From Prevotellaceae bacterium UBA5903 (GTDB taxonomy: Bacteria > Bacteroidota > Bacteroidia > Bacteroidales > Bacteroidaceae): DNA of 50,116 nucleotides. The translations under genes and the position numbers were made by a program. The stretch lies in NCBI GenBank assembly GCA_002431845.1, contig DJEH01000037.1, positions 1 to 50,116 of the forward strand. The letters are read 5' to 3'. How positions within the stretch are numbered: position 1 is the first letter of the stretch; every line of letters starts with the position of its first letter. Shown piece after piece: positions 16,733 to 24,360 of this stretch. The notes below the pieces were generated by a model, which did no database searches, was not told the DNA's origin, and saw nothing but the letters and a program-made list of their open reading frames with translations.

Positions 16733-18082
16733 ATGAAAATACTATCAAAGTACGCAATTCCATTGAAACTAAAAAATAATCTATATATATTGTTTAATAC
16801 TCGTAATCAAGCTATTGTTAAATTACAAGCGAATGAGTTTGAATCTATCAAACAGATAAAAAATGCTGCAAATCTACATGAAGCAACAAAGAATATTCTC
16901 CATCCAGATTTAGTCAGTATATTAGAAAAACAAAAGTTTATAGTTGCTGAAAATGAGGATAAAGATTACGTAGCAAGCGAAATATTGCGTAATAAAATAG
17001 CCTCCTTTTCATCCAATACTCTTTCAATGACAATAGCTCCTACAAGCGATTGCAATTTTGCGTGTCCTTATTGCTATGAAAAGCATAAAAGACAATGTTT
17101 TATGAGCGATGATGTAATAGACCATTTGGTGCAATATGTAAAGAATTACCAACCATGTACAAAGTTTAAAATAACATGGTATGGAGGTGAACCCTTATTG
17201 GCTTTTGATGAAATAAAGAAACTCTCTGAAAAGTTAGTAGCTATACAAGATAAAGAATGGATAGGACATAGCATTGTAACAAATGCTTCGCTAATTACCG
17301 ATGATGTAATACAATATTTTAAGCAATATAAATTGCGCTCTATACAAATATCTTTGGACGGAATTAAAGAACATCATGACATCACTCGTCGATATAAACA
17401 CAATAAATGTGGTAGCTTTGATGTAATTATCAACAATATTGAAAAGTTATTGCTAAACTTGAACGATACAGATGTTGTTGTGCGTGTTAATATAGATAAA
17501 AATACCATAGATGACTATGGCAAAATAGCCAAGTTTTTTGCAGAAAGGTTTAGTGGACATCTAAATCATCTGAGAATTTACCCTGGATATATCCGTGTAG
17601 AAGACGAAGAAAGAGGATGTTGGAATTGCAATTCAATCTTAAATCAAGATAAATATCTTTTCTTTGATAAAATGGCAGATGCATACGGAGTGCCTGTCAA
17701 TTGGATGCCACAGAGGGCTACTAAAGGATGTGGTGCCACTTCTTTACATAGCTACATTATTGGTCCAGAGGGAGATATGTATAAATGCTGGAACGATTTT
17801 GGCGACAAGAAACGGTGCATAGGCAATATTGCAGATGACCAACTTAAAGGCAATACTCGCCTAATGATGCGCTATTTGGCTATGGGGATTGGACTTGATA
17901 CGGCAGAATGTTGCGAATGCAATCTACTGCCTGTTTGTAGTACGGGGTGCCCATGGGAAAGGATATCTAATGTTTATGATAATAAACATTTTGACTTGTG
18001 CACAATGGCGAAAAGTGAAGAAATATTAAGCCAATGTATGGACAAGTTCTTGGAAGAAAAGGAACTCCAAAGTATTAGTTAG
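16733..18082 (+). CDS. Radical SAM/SPASM peptide maturase
   Basis: 449 residues. The radical SAM cluster motif is C107-x3-C111-x2-C114 (C-N-F-A-C-P-Y-C), and G-G-E-P at 151-154 is the SAM-contact motif. A SPASM-type C-terminal domain carries cysteines at 333, 352, 362, 393, 394, 396, 402, 406 and 423, enough for two auxiliary 4Fe-4S clusters. The first ~80 residues (L-Y-I-L-F-N-T-R-N-Q-A-I-V, ending K-Q-K-F-I-V) resemble the small leader-recognition region found in such maturases. Known relatives introduce thioether or carbon-carbon crosslinks, or act as sulfatase maturases. No sulfatase is nearby, whereas three cysteine-rich leader peptides follow at once, so those are the likely substrates. 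The chemistry made here is not predictable from sequence alone. Confidence 0.88.
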   Translation: MKILSKYAIPLKLKNNLYILFNTRNQAIVKLQANEFESIKQIKNAANLHEATKNILHPDLVSILEKQKFIVAENEDKDYVASEILRNKIASFSSNTLSMTIAPTSDCNFACPYCYEKHKRQCFMSDDVIDHLVQYVKNYQPCTKFKITWYGGEPLLAFDEIKKLSEKLVAIQDKEWIGHSIVTNASLITDDVIQYFKQYKLRSIQISLDGIKEHHDITRRYKHNKCGSFDVIINNIEKLLLNLNDTDVVVRVNIDKNTIDDYGKIAKFFAERFSGHLNHLRIYPGYIRVEDEERGCWNCNSILNQDKYLFFDKMADAYGVPVNWMPQRATKGCGATSLHSYIIGPEGDMYKCWNDFGDKKRCIGNIADDQLKGNTRLMMRYLAMGIGLDTAECCECNLLPVCSTGCPWERISNVYDNKHFDLCTMAKSEEILSQCMDKFLEEKELQSIS

Positions 18083-18120
18083 CTAAAACTACCATTTGGC
18101 TAAATAAAAATATATTCCTC

Positions 18121-18203
18121 TTTGAACATAGAGAAATGACTTTAATAGGTTTTGCCTAACAAGGCAACTTGAATATATATATTTTTTTCTCTTTTATAAG
18201 AGA
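18121..18203 (+). promoter_or_regulatory. Possible internal promoter and small hairpins before peptide 1
   Basis: The 148-base gap between maturase and peptide 1 contains TTTG (18121-18124), 21 bases, then TAGGTTTT (18146-18153), one base off TAnnTTTG, which could be a secondary promoter boosting peptide expression. It also holds two short hairpins: TTGCCT/AGGCAA near 18152-18167, and TCTCTT/AAGAGA at 18188-18203 preceded by a T-run. The purpose of these is unclear. Confidence 0.35.
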
Positions 18204-18230
18204 TTTGTATTAACCTCAATTATACTAATT

Positions 18231-18470
18231 ATGAATAGAAGTATTCTTTTAAACGAAGCTTCGCATGTAGATGAATTTACATGGGAATCTTTGATTGGTG
18301 GAGCCAAAGGAGATGACTGCACAGGGCAATTTACTTGCGAATGCTATGGTCCAGGTGCATGTAAAGAGCATTCTGGTATGTTTCCCCCTATATGCACTGC
18401 ATATAAACAGGCGTCTTCATTGATAGGGAAACACACCTTGCCAATAAGCATTGCAGAATTGATTTATTAA
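18231..18470 (+). CDS. Cysteine-rich Gly-Gly leader precursor peptide 1
   Basis: 79 residues. The leader (1-24) contains I-L-L-N-E-A-S-H-V-D-E, then W18 and S-L-I-G-G; the Gly23-Gly24 pair is the expected cut site of the C39 exporter. The 55-residue core has five Cys, at core positions 6, 12, 14, 20 and 31, including F-T-C-E-C. The C-terminal 22 residues match the other two precursors (L-I at the start, L-P-I-S-I-A-E-L-I-Y at the end). It lies directly after the maturase and before barrel 1. It resembles no RiPP precursor family I can name; in particular it lacks the K-L-N-K-L-type leader of the common Bacteroidales Gly-Gly peptides. Confidence 0.85.
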   Translation: MNRSILLNEASHVDEFTWESLIGGAKGDDCTGQFTCECYGPGACKEHSGMFPPICTAYKQASSLIGKHTLPISIAELIY

Positions 18471-18480
18471 CATTTATCAC

Positions 18481-18533
18481 CTATGCTTTTGAAATGCATT
18501 GCTTCATCATGCATTTTCAAAAGCATAGTTTTT
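18481..18533 (+). terminator. Hairpin with T-run between peptide 1 and barrel 1 (attenuator)
   Basis: CTATGCTTTTGAAATGCA (18481-18498) pairs with the strand at 18510-18528 with a single bulged T, around an 11-base loop, and is followed by five T residues. It ends only 13 bases before the barrel 1 ATG. As there is no other obvious promoter for barrel 1, partial termination here would give more peptide than barrel mRNA. Confidence 0.7.
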
Positions 18534-18546
18534 AAATTCAAACCTA

Positions 18547-20892
18547 ATGAATACACTAAAACGCAAAATCTGTATTTTGGCATTGTTATTTGGATTTATA
18601 CAATTAGCATGGTCGCAAAACATAGATATAAGTGGCAATATTACGGATACTAATAGTAAGCCCATAATAGGTTCTGTTGTACAATTTCTAAGTGATACGA
18701 TAAAGATTGCACAGAGCACCACAAATAATAAAGGCAATTTTAAAATTCAGATAGCCTCAAAGCAAAACCAAGCACAAAAAAACACGCTTAAAATATCATG
18801 CATTGGCTATGATAGCCAATATGTAGAGCTGCCCAATAAGTTTGATGGTGATATTAAAATAGGCACAATTGTGCTACAATCAAAGGCGCATCAAATTAGT
18901 GAAGCTGTTGTCAATTCATCAAGAACTACTATTGAAAATGGCAAAATAATTAAAGTTCCAAGTAAGGCTGAAAGGGAGCATTCATCAGATGCTATAAGTC
19001 TTCTGGACCAAATGAAAATTGCAGATTTGAGAGTTGATAATTTCAAGGGAACAATACAAAACAGTATAAAGTCTGTTACAGTATATATAAATAATATGCC
19101 TGCAACAGTGAACGAGGCATCTGCCTTACATCCTGATGAAATTATAAGAGTAGAATACCTTATGCACCCTCGTGGCGAGTTTACAGGAGAAGAGTATATT
19201 GTGAATTTCATAACTCGTTTGCAAGACCGAGGAGGAATTTTGATGGGAAATGTTGTTCAAAGTGAAGAAGTTAGTGGAACCTATGGCTTGACGTATAAAA
19301 CTTATCACAAGAAATCTCAATTTGCGGTTTCATATAATGCATCCTATCGCGATGACGAAAAATCATATACAAAGGTTTCACAGTTTATGAACCCCTTGGA
19401 TAACTCTTCGTTCACTTATCAAGAGTTTGCAGAAGGTAACATTAACCGCTCGCATAAAAACTCTTTAGGATTGTTCCACTACTACAGGACAGATGGATTT
19501 AATTCGAATTTGGGAGTATATCTTAATTCATCTAAAAAGCCCTTAGTGCATCTTTCAAGTACTCGTACACAAAGTAATTCGCAACAAACAATATTACAGA
19601 AAGAGAGTAATTCAAACGAATCACTTTTACCATCATTTGATTGGAACGTTCGTAAGAGTTGGAAGAATGGTGATATTCTTAAGTTTACACTTAAAGGTAT
19701 TTATGGTAGAAATAAAAGTTATAGCTTAAGAGAAAATAGTATAGATACAGAATCAAATCCTTATTTCTCATGGGCGAATAACGCAAAAGAAGATTTTTAT
19801 GAAGTATTTAATAAGATAAATTATTCTAAAGGATTTAAGAATAAAGGTGAATTGAACTTTTATTTTTATAATTATAATATGTGGTTTAATGAAAATTATA
19901 CAGGAAACTACAAACTCAAAACCTTACAATATGATGGTCTTATAAATTCGAAAGTTGGCTATACATGGAATTACAAACAAAAGTTCTACGCTTCATTTGA
20001 AATGGGTATAAATTATATGGTAACAACTCAAACGAACGAAGATAAAACAGAACAAACATTTTTTAGCCCAGGCTTAATGTTATCTTATAATTTTAAGAAA
20101 GGCAATATCCAATTTTATTATGATAATGCAACAATAGGAGTTAGTCCATCTTATGTGAGCAATGTAGAACAACAGATGGATGATATACAAATAAAACGTG
20201 GCAATCCAGTGTTAAAGAATACACGAATGCATACACTTAGGTTGAGTGGCTATGTAAAAATTCCTAAAACATTGCTCAGCCTATACATCACTTATAACCC
20301 TCTGCCCAATATAACAAGATGGAAAACAACGTACGAGAATGGAAAGTATGTACACACTCCTATTAATGATGGTACACATCATCCATTGGCTGTTACGTTG
20401 GGAAGTTCTGTAGATATTTGCAAAAATCTTAATGCGAGAGTAAACCTTGGGTGGAATTATTACAAAGAGAATTGTGCCACTTTCCCTCAAACGATTTCAT
20501 CTTTTTATGTATATGCCGATTTACGTTATATGATTGGTCCATTTACACTTGGTGCTTACTGTTACAAACCATCTAAAAGTTATGAAATCTTTGACACATT
20601 TACTCCAACTACGCAAAATGCTTTTAATTCTAGCCTATTTGTTTACTATACGCGCCCTCGCTATTCACTTAGCATTTCGCTTACTAACTTAAACAAAAGA
20701 CGCCCATATAAAACATATTATAGTACAGGGGCATTATTCTCGCAATACCAAAAAAGTTATACAAGTTTAGAAACAAAAAGGACAGCATTTGTTGACGTAA
20801 AACTTACATTCAACTTGCGCCATGGCAATAAAAAGTTCAAATATGAAGATTTTGAGATAAACAACGACTCAAAATCAGCTATTATGGAGTAA
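18547..20892 (+). CDS. Outer-membrane plug/barrel protein paired with peptide 1
   Basis: 781 residues. A signal peptide covers residues 1-23 (ending A-W-S-Q). A carboxypeptidase-regulatory-like beta-sandwich follows at about 26-110 (I-D-I-S-G-N-I-T-D, K-G-N-F-K-I, S-C-I-G-Y-D), then a TonB-receptor-like plug at about 115-225 with V-Y-I-N-N-M-P and H-P-R-G-E-F-T-G, and a long beta-barrel with alternating aromatic strands to about residue 765. This is the architecture of the Bacteroidota 'outer membrane beta-barrel family' related to TonB-dependent receptors. No TonB box is evident. The last barrel strand is followed by a conserved 17-19 residue tail ending S-A-I-M, rather than by a terminal aromatic residue. 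Likely role: dedicated outer-membrane partner of peptide 1 (export, uptake or protection); which of these is unknown. Confidence 0.8.
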   Translation: MNTLKRKICILALLFGFIQLAWSQNIDISGNITDTNSKPIIGSVVQFLSDTIKIAQSTTNNKGNFKIQIASKQNQAQKNTLKISCIGYDSQYVELPNKFDGDIKIGTIVLQSKAHQISEAVVNSSRTTIENGKIIKVPSKAEREHSSDAISLLDQMKIADLRVDNFKGTIQNSIKSVTVYINNMPATVNEASALHPDEIIRVEYLMHPRGEFTGEEYIVNFITRLQDRGGILMGNVVQSEEVSGTYGLTYKTYHKKSQFAVSYNASYRDDEKSYTKVSQFMNPLDNSSFTYQEFAEGNINRSHKNSLGLFHYYRTDGFNSNLGVYLNSSKKPLVHLSSTRTQSNSQQTILQKESNSNESLLPSFDWNVRKSWKNGDILKFTLKGIYGRNKSYSLRENSIDTESNPYFSWANNAKEDFYEVFNKINYSKGFKNKGELNFYFYNYNMWFNENYTGNYKLKTLQYDGLINSKVGYTWNYKQKFYASFEMGINYMVTTQTNEDKTEQTFFSPGLMLSYNFKKGNIQFYYDNATIGVSPSYVSNVEQQMDDIQIKRGNPVLKNTRMHTLRLSGYVKIPKTLLSLYITYNPLPNITRWKTTYENGKYVHTPINDGTHHPLAVTLGSSVDICKNLNARVNLGWNYYKENCATFPQTISSFYVYADLRYMIGPFTLGAYCYKPSKSYEIFDTFTPTTQNAFNSSLFVYYTRPRYSLSISLTNLNKRRPYKTYYSTGALFSQYQKSYTSLETKRTAFVDVKLTFNLRHGNKKFKYEDFEINNDSKSAIME

Positions 20893-20938
20893 TATTACGA
20901 ACTAACAATTCTTATACTAAATTAATTATTAACTGATT

Positions 20939-21187
20939 ATGGATAGCAATATTCTATTAAATGAAGCTTCACACGTTGATGAAGCTTCTTGGGGTTCTCT
21001 GATTGGAGGCATAGGGGCAAACGATAATTGCAATGAGTTTACTTGCAATAATGGTTTTACCTGCAATGTATTTGACAATTGCAAAGTTAAAGGAATTCTA
21101 AGTCCTGGTTGTATTGTACATAAAGAAACTGGAAAGCTTATAAGCAATAATCCTCTGCCAATGAGCATTGCAAGCTTAAACTTCTAA
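20939..21187 (+). CDS. Cysteine-rich Gly-Gly leader precursor peptide 2
   Basis: 82 residues. The 24-residue leader contains I-L-L-N-E-A-S-H-V-D-E, W18 and S-L-I-G-G. The 58-residue core has five Cys, at core positions 7, 12, 18, 24 and 34, with F-T-C twice. The C-terminal tail has L-I and ends L-P-M-S-I-A-S-L-N-F. Over the first ~72 bases it differs from peptide 3 at only about four positions, while the cores have diverged, as expected for duplicated precursors under diversifying selection. It starts 46 bases after barrel 1 and is followed by a long hairpin and barrel 2. Confidence 0.85.
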   Translation: MDSNILLNEASHVDEASWGSLIGGIGANDNCNEFTCNNGFTCNVFDNCKVKGILSPGCIVHKETGKLISNNPLPMSIASLNF

Positions 21188-21192
21188 CATTT

Positions 21193-21286
21193 AGATGGGT
21201 GGATAAAATCAATTAATATGCCTTTGAATGTTGTTTATAAAAAACATTACAAAATGTCTTAATTAGTTGATTTTAATCACTCATCT
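21193..21286 (+). promoter_or_regulatory. Long intercistronic hairpin between peptide 2 and barrel 2
   Basis: The 25 bases at 21193-21217 pair with 21262-21286 with one mismatch and a few G-U pairs, starting AGATGGGTGG and closing CACTCATCT. A smaller internal stem (AATGTT/AACATT) fills part of the loop. It ends about 52 bases before the barrel 2 ATG, and a T-rich stretch follows. The sequence differs from the hairpins of units 1 and 3 but occupies the same position, which supports a common role in message stability or attenuation. Confidence 0.65.
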
Positions 21287-21338
21287 TTACTTATTTTTAT
21301 TCACATAATCATTATAAACATATAGATCCAAGAAACTC

Positions 21339-23684
21339 ATGAATGCCCTTAAGCAAAAACTTTATTTGTTTTTTCTATTATTAAGTGTTACACAGATAGC
21401 ATATGCACAAAACATAGATATAAGCGGTAAAATCGTAGATAGTCAAAATCACCCCTTGCAAGGAAGCCTTGTACAATTATTAAACGATACGATAAAGATT
21501 GCACAAGGATTGACAAATGATAAAGGGACCTTTAAACTTCATTTAAGAAATAAATCAGATAAAGGAAATAAAAAGACGCTCAAAATATCTTGCCTTGGCT
21601 ATGAAAGCCAATCTATTGAATTAGAAAACAATCTTACCGATAACATAGAGTTAGGCACAATTAGTTTGTCTTTAAAGGCACAACAGATGGGAGAGGCTAT
21701 TGTGAGTACTTCAAGAACAACCCTTACAAATGGTAAAATTATAAAGATTCCAAGTAAGAAGGAAAAAGAGCATGCATCTGATGCTGTAAGTCTGCTCAAA
21801 CAAATGGGACTTGCAGATTTAAATGTGGATTTGAATAAAGGAATAATAAAAAATAGTGTAAAGAATGTAGCTATATATATCAATAATATGCCCGCAACGA
21901 TGGAAGAAGCTTTTGCTTTACCTACTAATGAGGTTGTAAGAGTGGAATACCATACACATCCACAGGGCGAATTTATGGGTGTAGACTACCTTGTGAACTT
22001 CATTACTCGTTCGCCAAAGCATGGAGGACTCTTGATGGGAAGTATTACACAAAACGAGGAAGTTAGTGGAATATATAGATTGACGTATAAAATGTATCAT
22101 AAGAAAAGCCAATTTGGTTTTTCTTATAGTGGCTTTTATCGCGATGACAAGACGTCATATAGTAAAGTTTCGCAGTTTACAAACCCTATAGATAATACTT
22201 CGTTATCTCAACAAGAAATAGCAGATAGAACTATTAATCGTTCACACAGAAATTCATTCGGCTTGTTTCATTATTACAGAACAGATGATTTTTCATCTAA
22301 TTTAGGTCTTTACTTAAATTTGCCCAAAAGCCCTTTGACGCATTCTACAACCACTCGCACACAAGATAATCAACTACAAAAGATCTTGCTTGATGAAAGC
22401 AAATCAAGCCAATCATATACTCCATCCTTAGATTGGAACATTCGTAAGGAATGGAAAAACGGAGATGTACTTAAATCCACGCTTGGTTTGGTTTATGGTA
22501 AAAACAAAGACTATAGTTTAAAAGAGAACCATTTTGATAATGAATCTACGCCCTATTTCTCCTGGATAAACAACACAAAAGAGGATTATTACAAGATTAC
22601 TAATAATATTATTTATTCAAAGTCACTCAATAAGGCTGGACAAATAGATTTCAACTTATATAACATGCATATATGGTTTGACGAAAAATATATGGGTAGT
22701 TTTAAACGTAATATATTGCAATATGATGGGCTTGTATATCCAACTATTGGATATTCATGGAGTTATAAGCAAAAGCTCAACATTTCGCTACAAATGGGAG
22801 CCAAATATATGGTAACAACTCAAACGGATGAAAGCAAAATTGCTCAAACATTCCTTGCTCCAAGTGCTGCGATATCTTACAATTTCAAAAAAGCCTATAT
22901 TAGCTTTTCTTATGGTAATGCCTCGGCAGGTGCTGCCCCATCACATTTGGGAAATGTAGAGCAAAGAATGGATGACATACAAAGCAAACGTGGTAATCCT
23001 ACGCTTAAAAATATGCGACTTCATTCTTTAGCATTACAAGGTTATATACAAATACCTAAAAACATGCTTAGTTGGAGTATTGTTTATAATCCACAACCCA
23101 ATAGCATAAGATGGACAACATTGTATGATAATGGACGTTACGTGCACATGCCTATTAATGATGGCACACACCACCCATTAACAATTACGCTTGGCAATAC
23201 TGCTAATATCACTAATAATCTTCAAGCCACAGTTAATCTCGGTTGGAACTATAACAAAGAAGTATGTACCACATATCCTCATGCAACATCGTCTTTCTTT
23301 GCATATGCCGATTTGCGTTATTGGGTAGGTGCATTTACATTTGGCGCATACTGCTATAAACCATGTAAGACCTATGAAATGTTTGACATGTTTACTCCTA
23401 CCGCACGTCAGCCTTTTACATTCAATGTATATGCCTATTACACGCGTCCACACTATTCACTTAGCATCTCATGTTATAACTTAAACAAAAAACACCCGCA
23501 GATAGTTGAAAGTAGCACTGGTGCTTTGTTCTCTCAATACCAAAAGAACTATACAAGTTTAGAGGAGAAACGAACAGGGTTTGTAACCCTTAAACTTACC
23601 TTTAACTTGCGCTACGGTAATAAAAAATTCCAATATGAGGACTTTGAAATAAAGAACAACTCAAATTCAGCTATTATGAAATAA
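21339..23684 (+). CDS. Outer-membrane plug/barrel protein paired with peptide 2
   Basis: 781 residues, clearly homologous along its length to the barrels of units 1 and 3. A signal peptide covers residues 1-23 (ending A-Y-A-Q). A carboxypeptidase-like domain spans about 26-110 (I-D-I-S-G-K-I-V-D, S-C-L-G-Y-E), a plug about 115-225 (I-Y-I-N-N-M-P, H-P-Q-G-E-F-M-G), and a barrel to about 765. Shared barrel landmarks include Q-R-M-D-D-I-Q, R-G-N-P-T-L-K-N and N-D-G-T-H-H-P-L. It ends with the same S-A-I-M tail. The homologues have the same size, with substitutions concentrated in strands and loops of the barrel, which would fit separate peptide partners. Confidence 0.8.
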   Translation: MNALKQKLYLFFLLLSVTQIAYAQNIDISGKIVDSQNHPLQGSLVQLLNDTIKIAQGLTNDKGTFKLHLRNKSDKGNKKTLKISCLGYESQSIELENNLTDNIELGTISLSLKAQQMGEAIVSTSRTTLTNGKIIKIPSKKEKEHASDAVSLLKQMGLADLNVDLNKGIIKNSVKNVAIYINNMPATMEEAFALPTNEVVRVEYHTHPQGEFMGVDYLVNFITRSPKHGGLLMGSITQNEEVSGIYRLTYKMYHKKSQFGFSYSGFYRDDKTSYSKVSQFTNPIDNTSLSQQEIADRTINRSHRNSFGLFHYYRTDDFSSNLGLYLNLPKSPLTHSTTTRTQDNQLQKILLDESKSSQSYTPSLDWNIRKEWKNGDVLKSTLGLVYGKNKDYSLKENHFDNESTPYFSWINNTKEDYYKITNNIIYSKSLNKAGQIDFNLYNMHIWFDEKYMGSFKRNILQYDGLVYPTIGYSWSYKQKLNISLQMGAKYMVTTQTDESKIAQTFLAPSAAISYNFKKAYISFSYGNASAGAAPSHLGNVEQRMDDIQSKRGNPTLKNMRLHSLALQGYIQIPKNMLSWSIVYNPQPNSIRWTTLYDNGRYVHMPINDGTHHPLTITLGNTANITNNLQATVNLGWNYNKEVCTTYPHATSSFFAYADLRYWVGAFTFGAYCYKPCKTYEMFDMFTPTARQPFTFNVYAYYTRPHYSLSISCYNLNKKHPQIVESSTGALFSQYQKNYTSLEEKRTGFVTLKLTFNLRYGNKKFQYEDFEIKNNSNSAIMK

Positions 23685-23693
23685 TGTAATTAA

Positions 23694-24014
23694 ATCTATG
23701 GATATAAAGTATATATCGGTGCCAATGTACAACTTGATTTGTTTGAAACTGCGCACATAAAATTAGAATGTCCATATCGCTTAAATCAAAAGGGCTGGAA
23801 GCCAATATTCATACCGCTTGCTAAAGCAAGGAAAAGAATTGAAACCTTATTCTCACAACTTACAGAGCAATTTTTGGTTATCAGAAACTATGCAAAGATC
23901 ATGAGTGGTTTGTTTGCTAGAATAATTAGCAAAATTAGTGCACTTACCATTCTGCAATATGTAAACTTTATCAACAACAAGCCCATCGGCAGAATTAAGT
24001 ATGCACTAAATTAA
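23694..24014 (+). pseudogene. IS982-like transposase remnant (C-terminal fragment)
   Basis: An open frame of about 106 codons from just after a TAA at 23691 to the stop at 24012-24014, without a proper start. The translation opens with a Y-K-V-Y-I-G-A strand resembling the D-K-G-Y-I segment of IS982-family DDE transposases. It continues with R-K-R-I-E-T-L-F-S-Q-L, which carries the C-terminal catalytic Glu, and closes with I-N-N-K-P-I-G-R-I-K-Y-A-L. The N-terminal two thirds are missing. AACCCGTTGGTAGAATTAA on the complement of 24014-24033 may be what is left of the insertion sequence's right end. The remnant abuts barrel 2 and ends 34 bases before peptide 3, so an IS once sat between units 2 and 3. 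It may have helped duplicate or shuffle units. Confidence 0.75.
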
Positions 24015-24048
24015 TTCTACCAACGGGTTATTTTTTAATATAACTATT

Positions 24049-24282
24049 ATGAATAGCAATATTCTATTAAACGAAGCCTCACACGTTGATGAAGCTTCTT
24101 GGGGTTCTCTGATAGGAGGAATAGAGGAAGGTGTATGCAATGGTAAGTACACTTGTATTTGTAATGGTGGTTCATGCTACATTAATGGTATGGAAAAGCC
24201 AGGTTGCATCTCCTATAGAGAAACAGCTCCCCTAATTACAAAAAAACATTTGCCAATAGAGATTGCAAAATTGAGCTATTAA
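24049..24282 (+). CDS. Cysteine-rich Gly-Gly leader precursor peptide 3
   Basis: 77 residues. The leader is nearly identical to that of peptide 2 (I-L-L-N-E-A-S-H-V-D-E, W18, S-L-I-G-G). The 53-residue core has five Cys, at core positions 6, 12, 14, 19 and 29, with Y-T-C-I-C and G-G-S-C. The tail has L-I and ends L-P-I-E-I-A-K-L-S-Y. The cysteine spacing is almost that of peptide 1 (C-x5-C-x-C-x4/5-C-x9/10-C), whereas the leader DNA is closest to peptide 2. It begins just after the transposase remnant. Confidence 0.85.
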   Translation: MNSNILLNEASHVDEASWGSLIGGIEEGVCNGKYTCICNGGSCYINGMEKPGCISYRETAPLITKKHLPIEIAKLSY

Positions 24283-24291
24283 CATTGTCTT

Positions 24292-24345
24292 CAATGCTTT
24301 TGAAATGCATTGTTTCAAGTAAATAATGCGTTTTCAAAAGCATTG
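24292..24345 (+). promoter_or_regulatory. Hairpin between peptide 3 and barrel 3
   Basis: CAATGCTTTTGAAATGCATT (24292-24311) pairs with 24325-24345 with one bulge and one wobble. The stem is nearly the same as that of unit 1 (shared ATGCTTTTGAAATGCA), showing that the hairpin was duplicated with the unit. No T-run follows. It ends 15 bases before the barrel 3 ATG. Confidence 0.65.
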
Positions 24346-24360
24346 TAATATTTATTGCAC

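Noticed and set aside
16733..18082. Anaerobic sulfatase-maturating enzyme
   Set aside because: The SPASM layout is compatible, but no sulfatase is in the window and three leader peptides follow directly.
23739..24014. A fourth small peptide or standalone gene
   Set aside because: The reading continues upstream without a start and matches the C-terminal part of an IS982-like transposase; it is a remnant.
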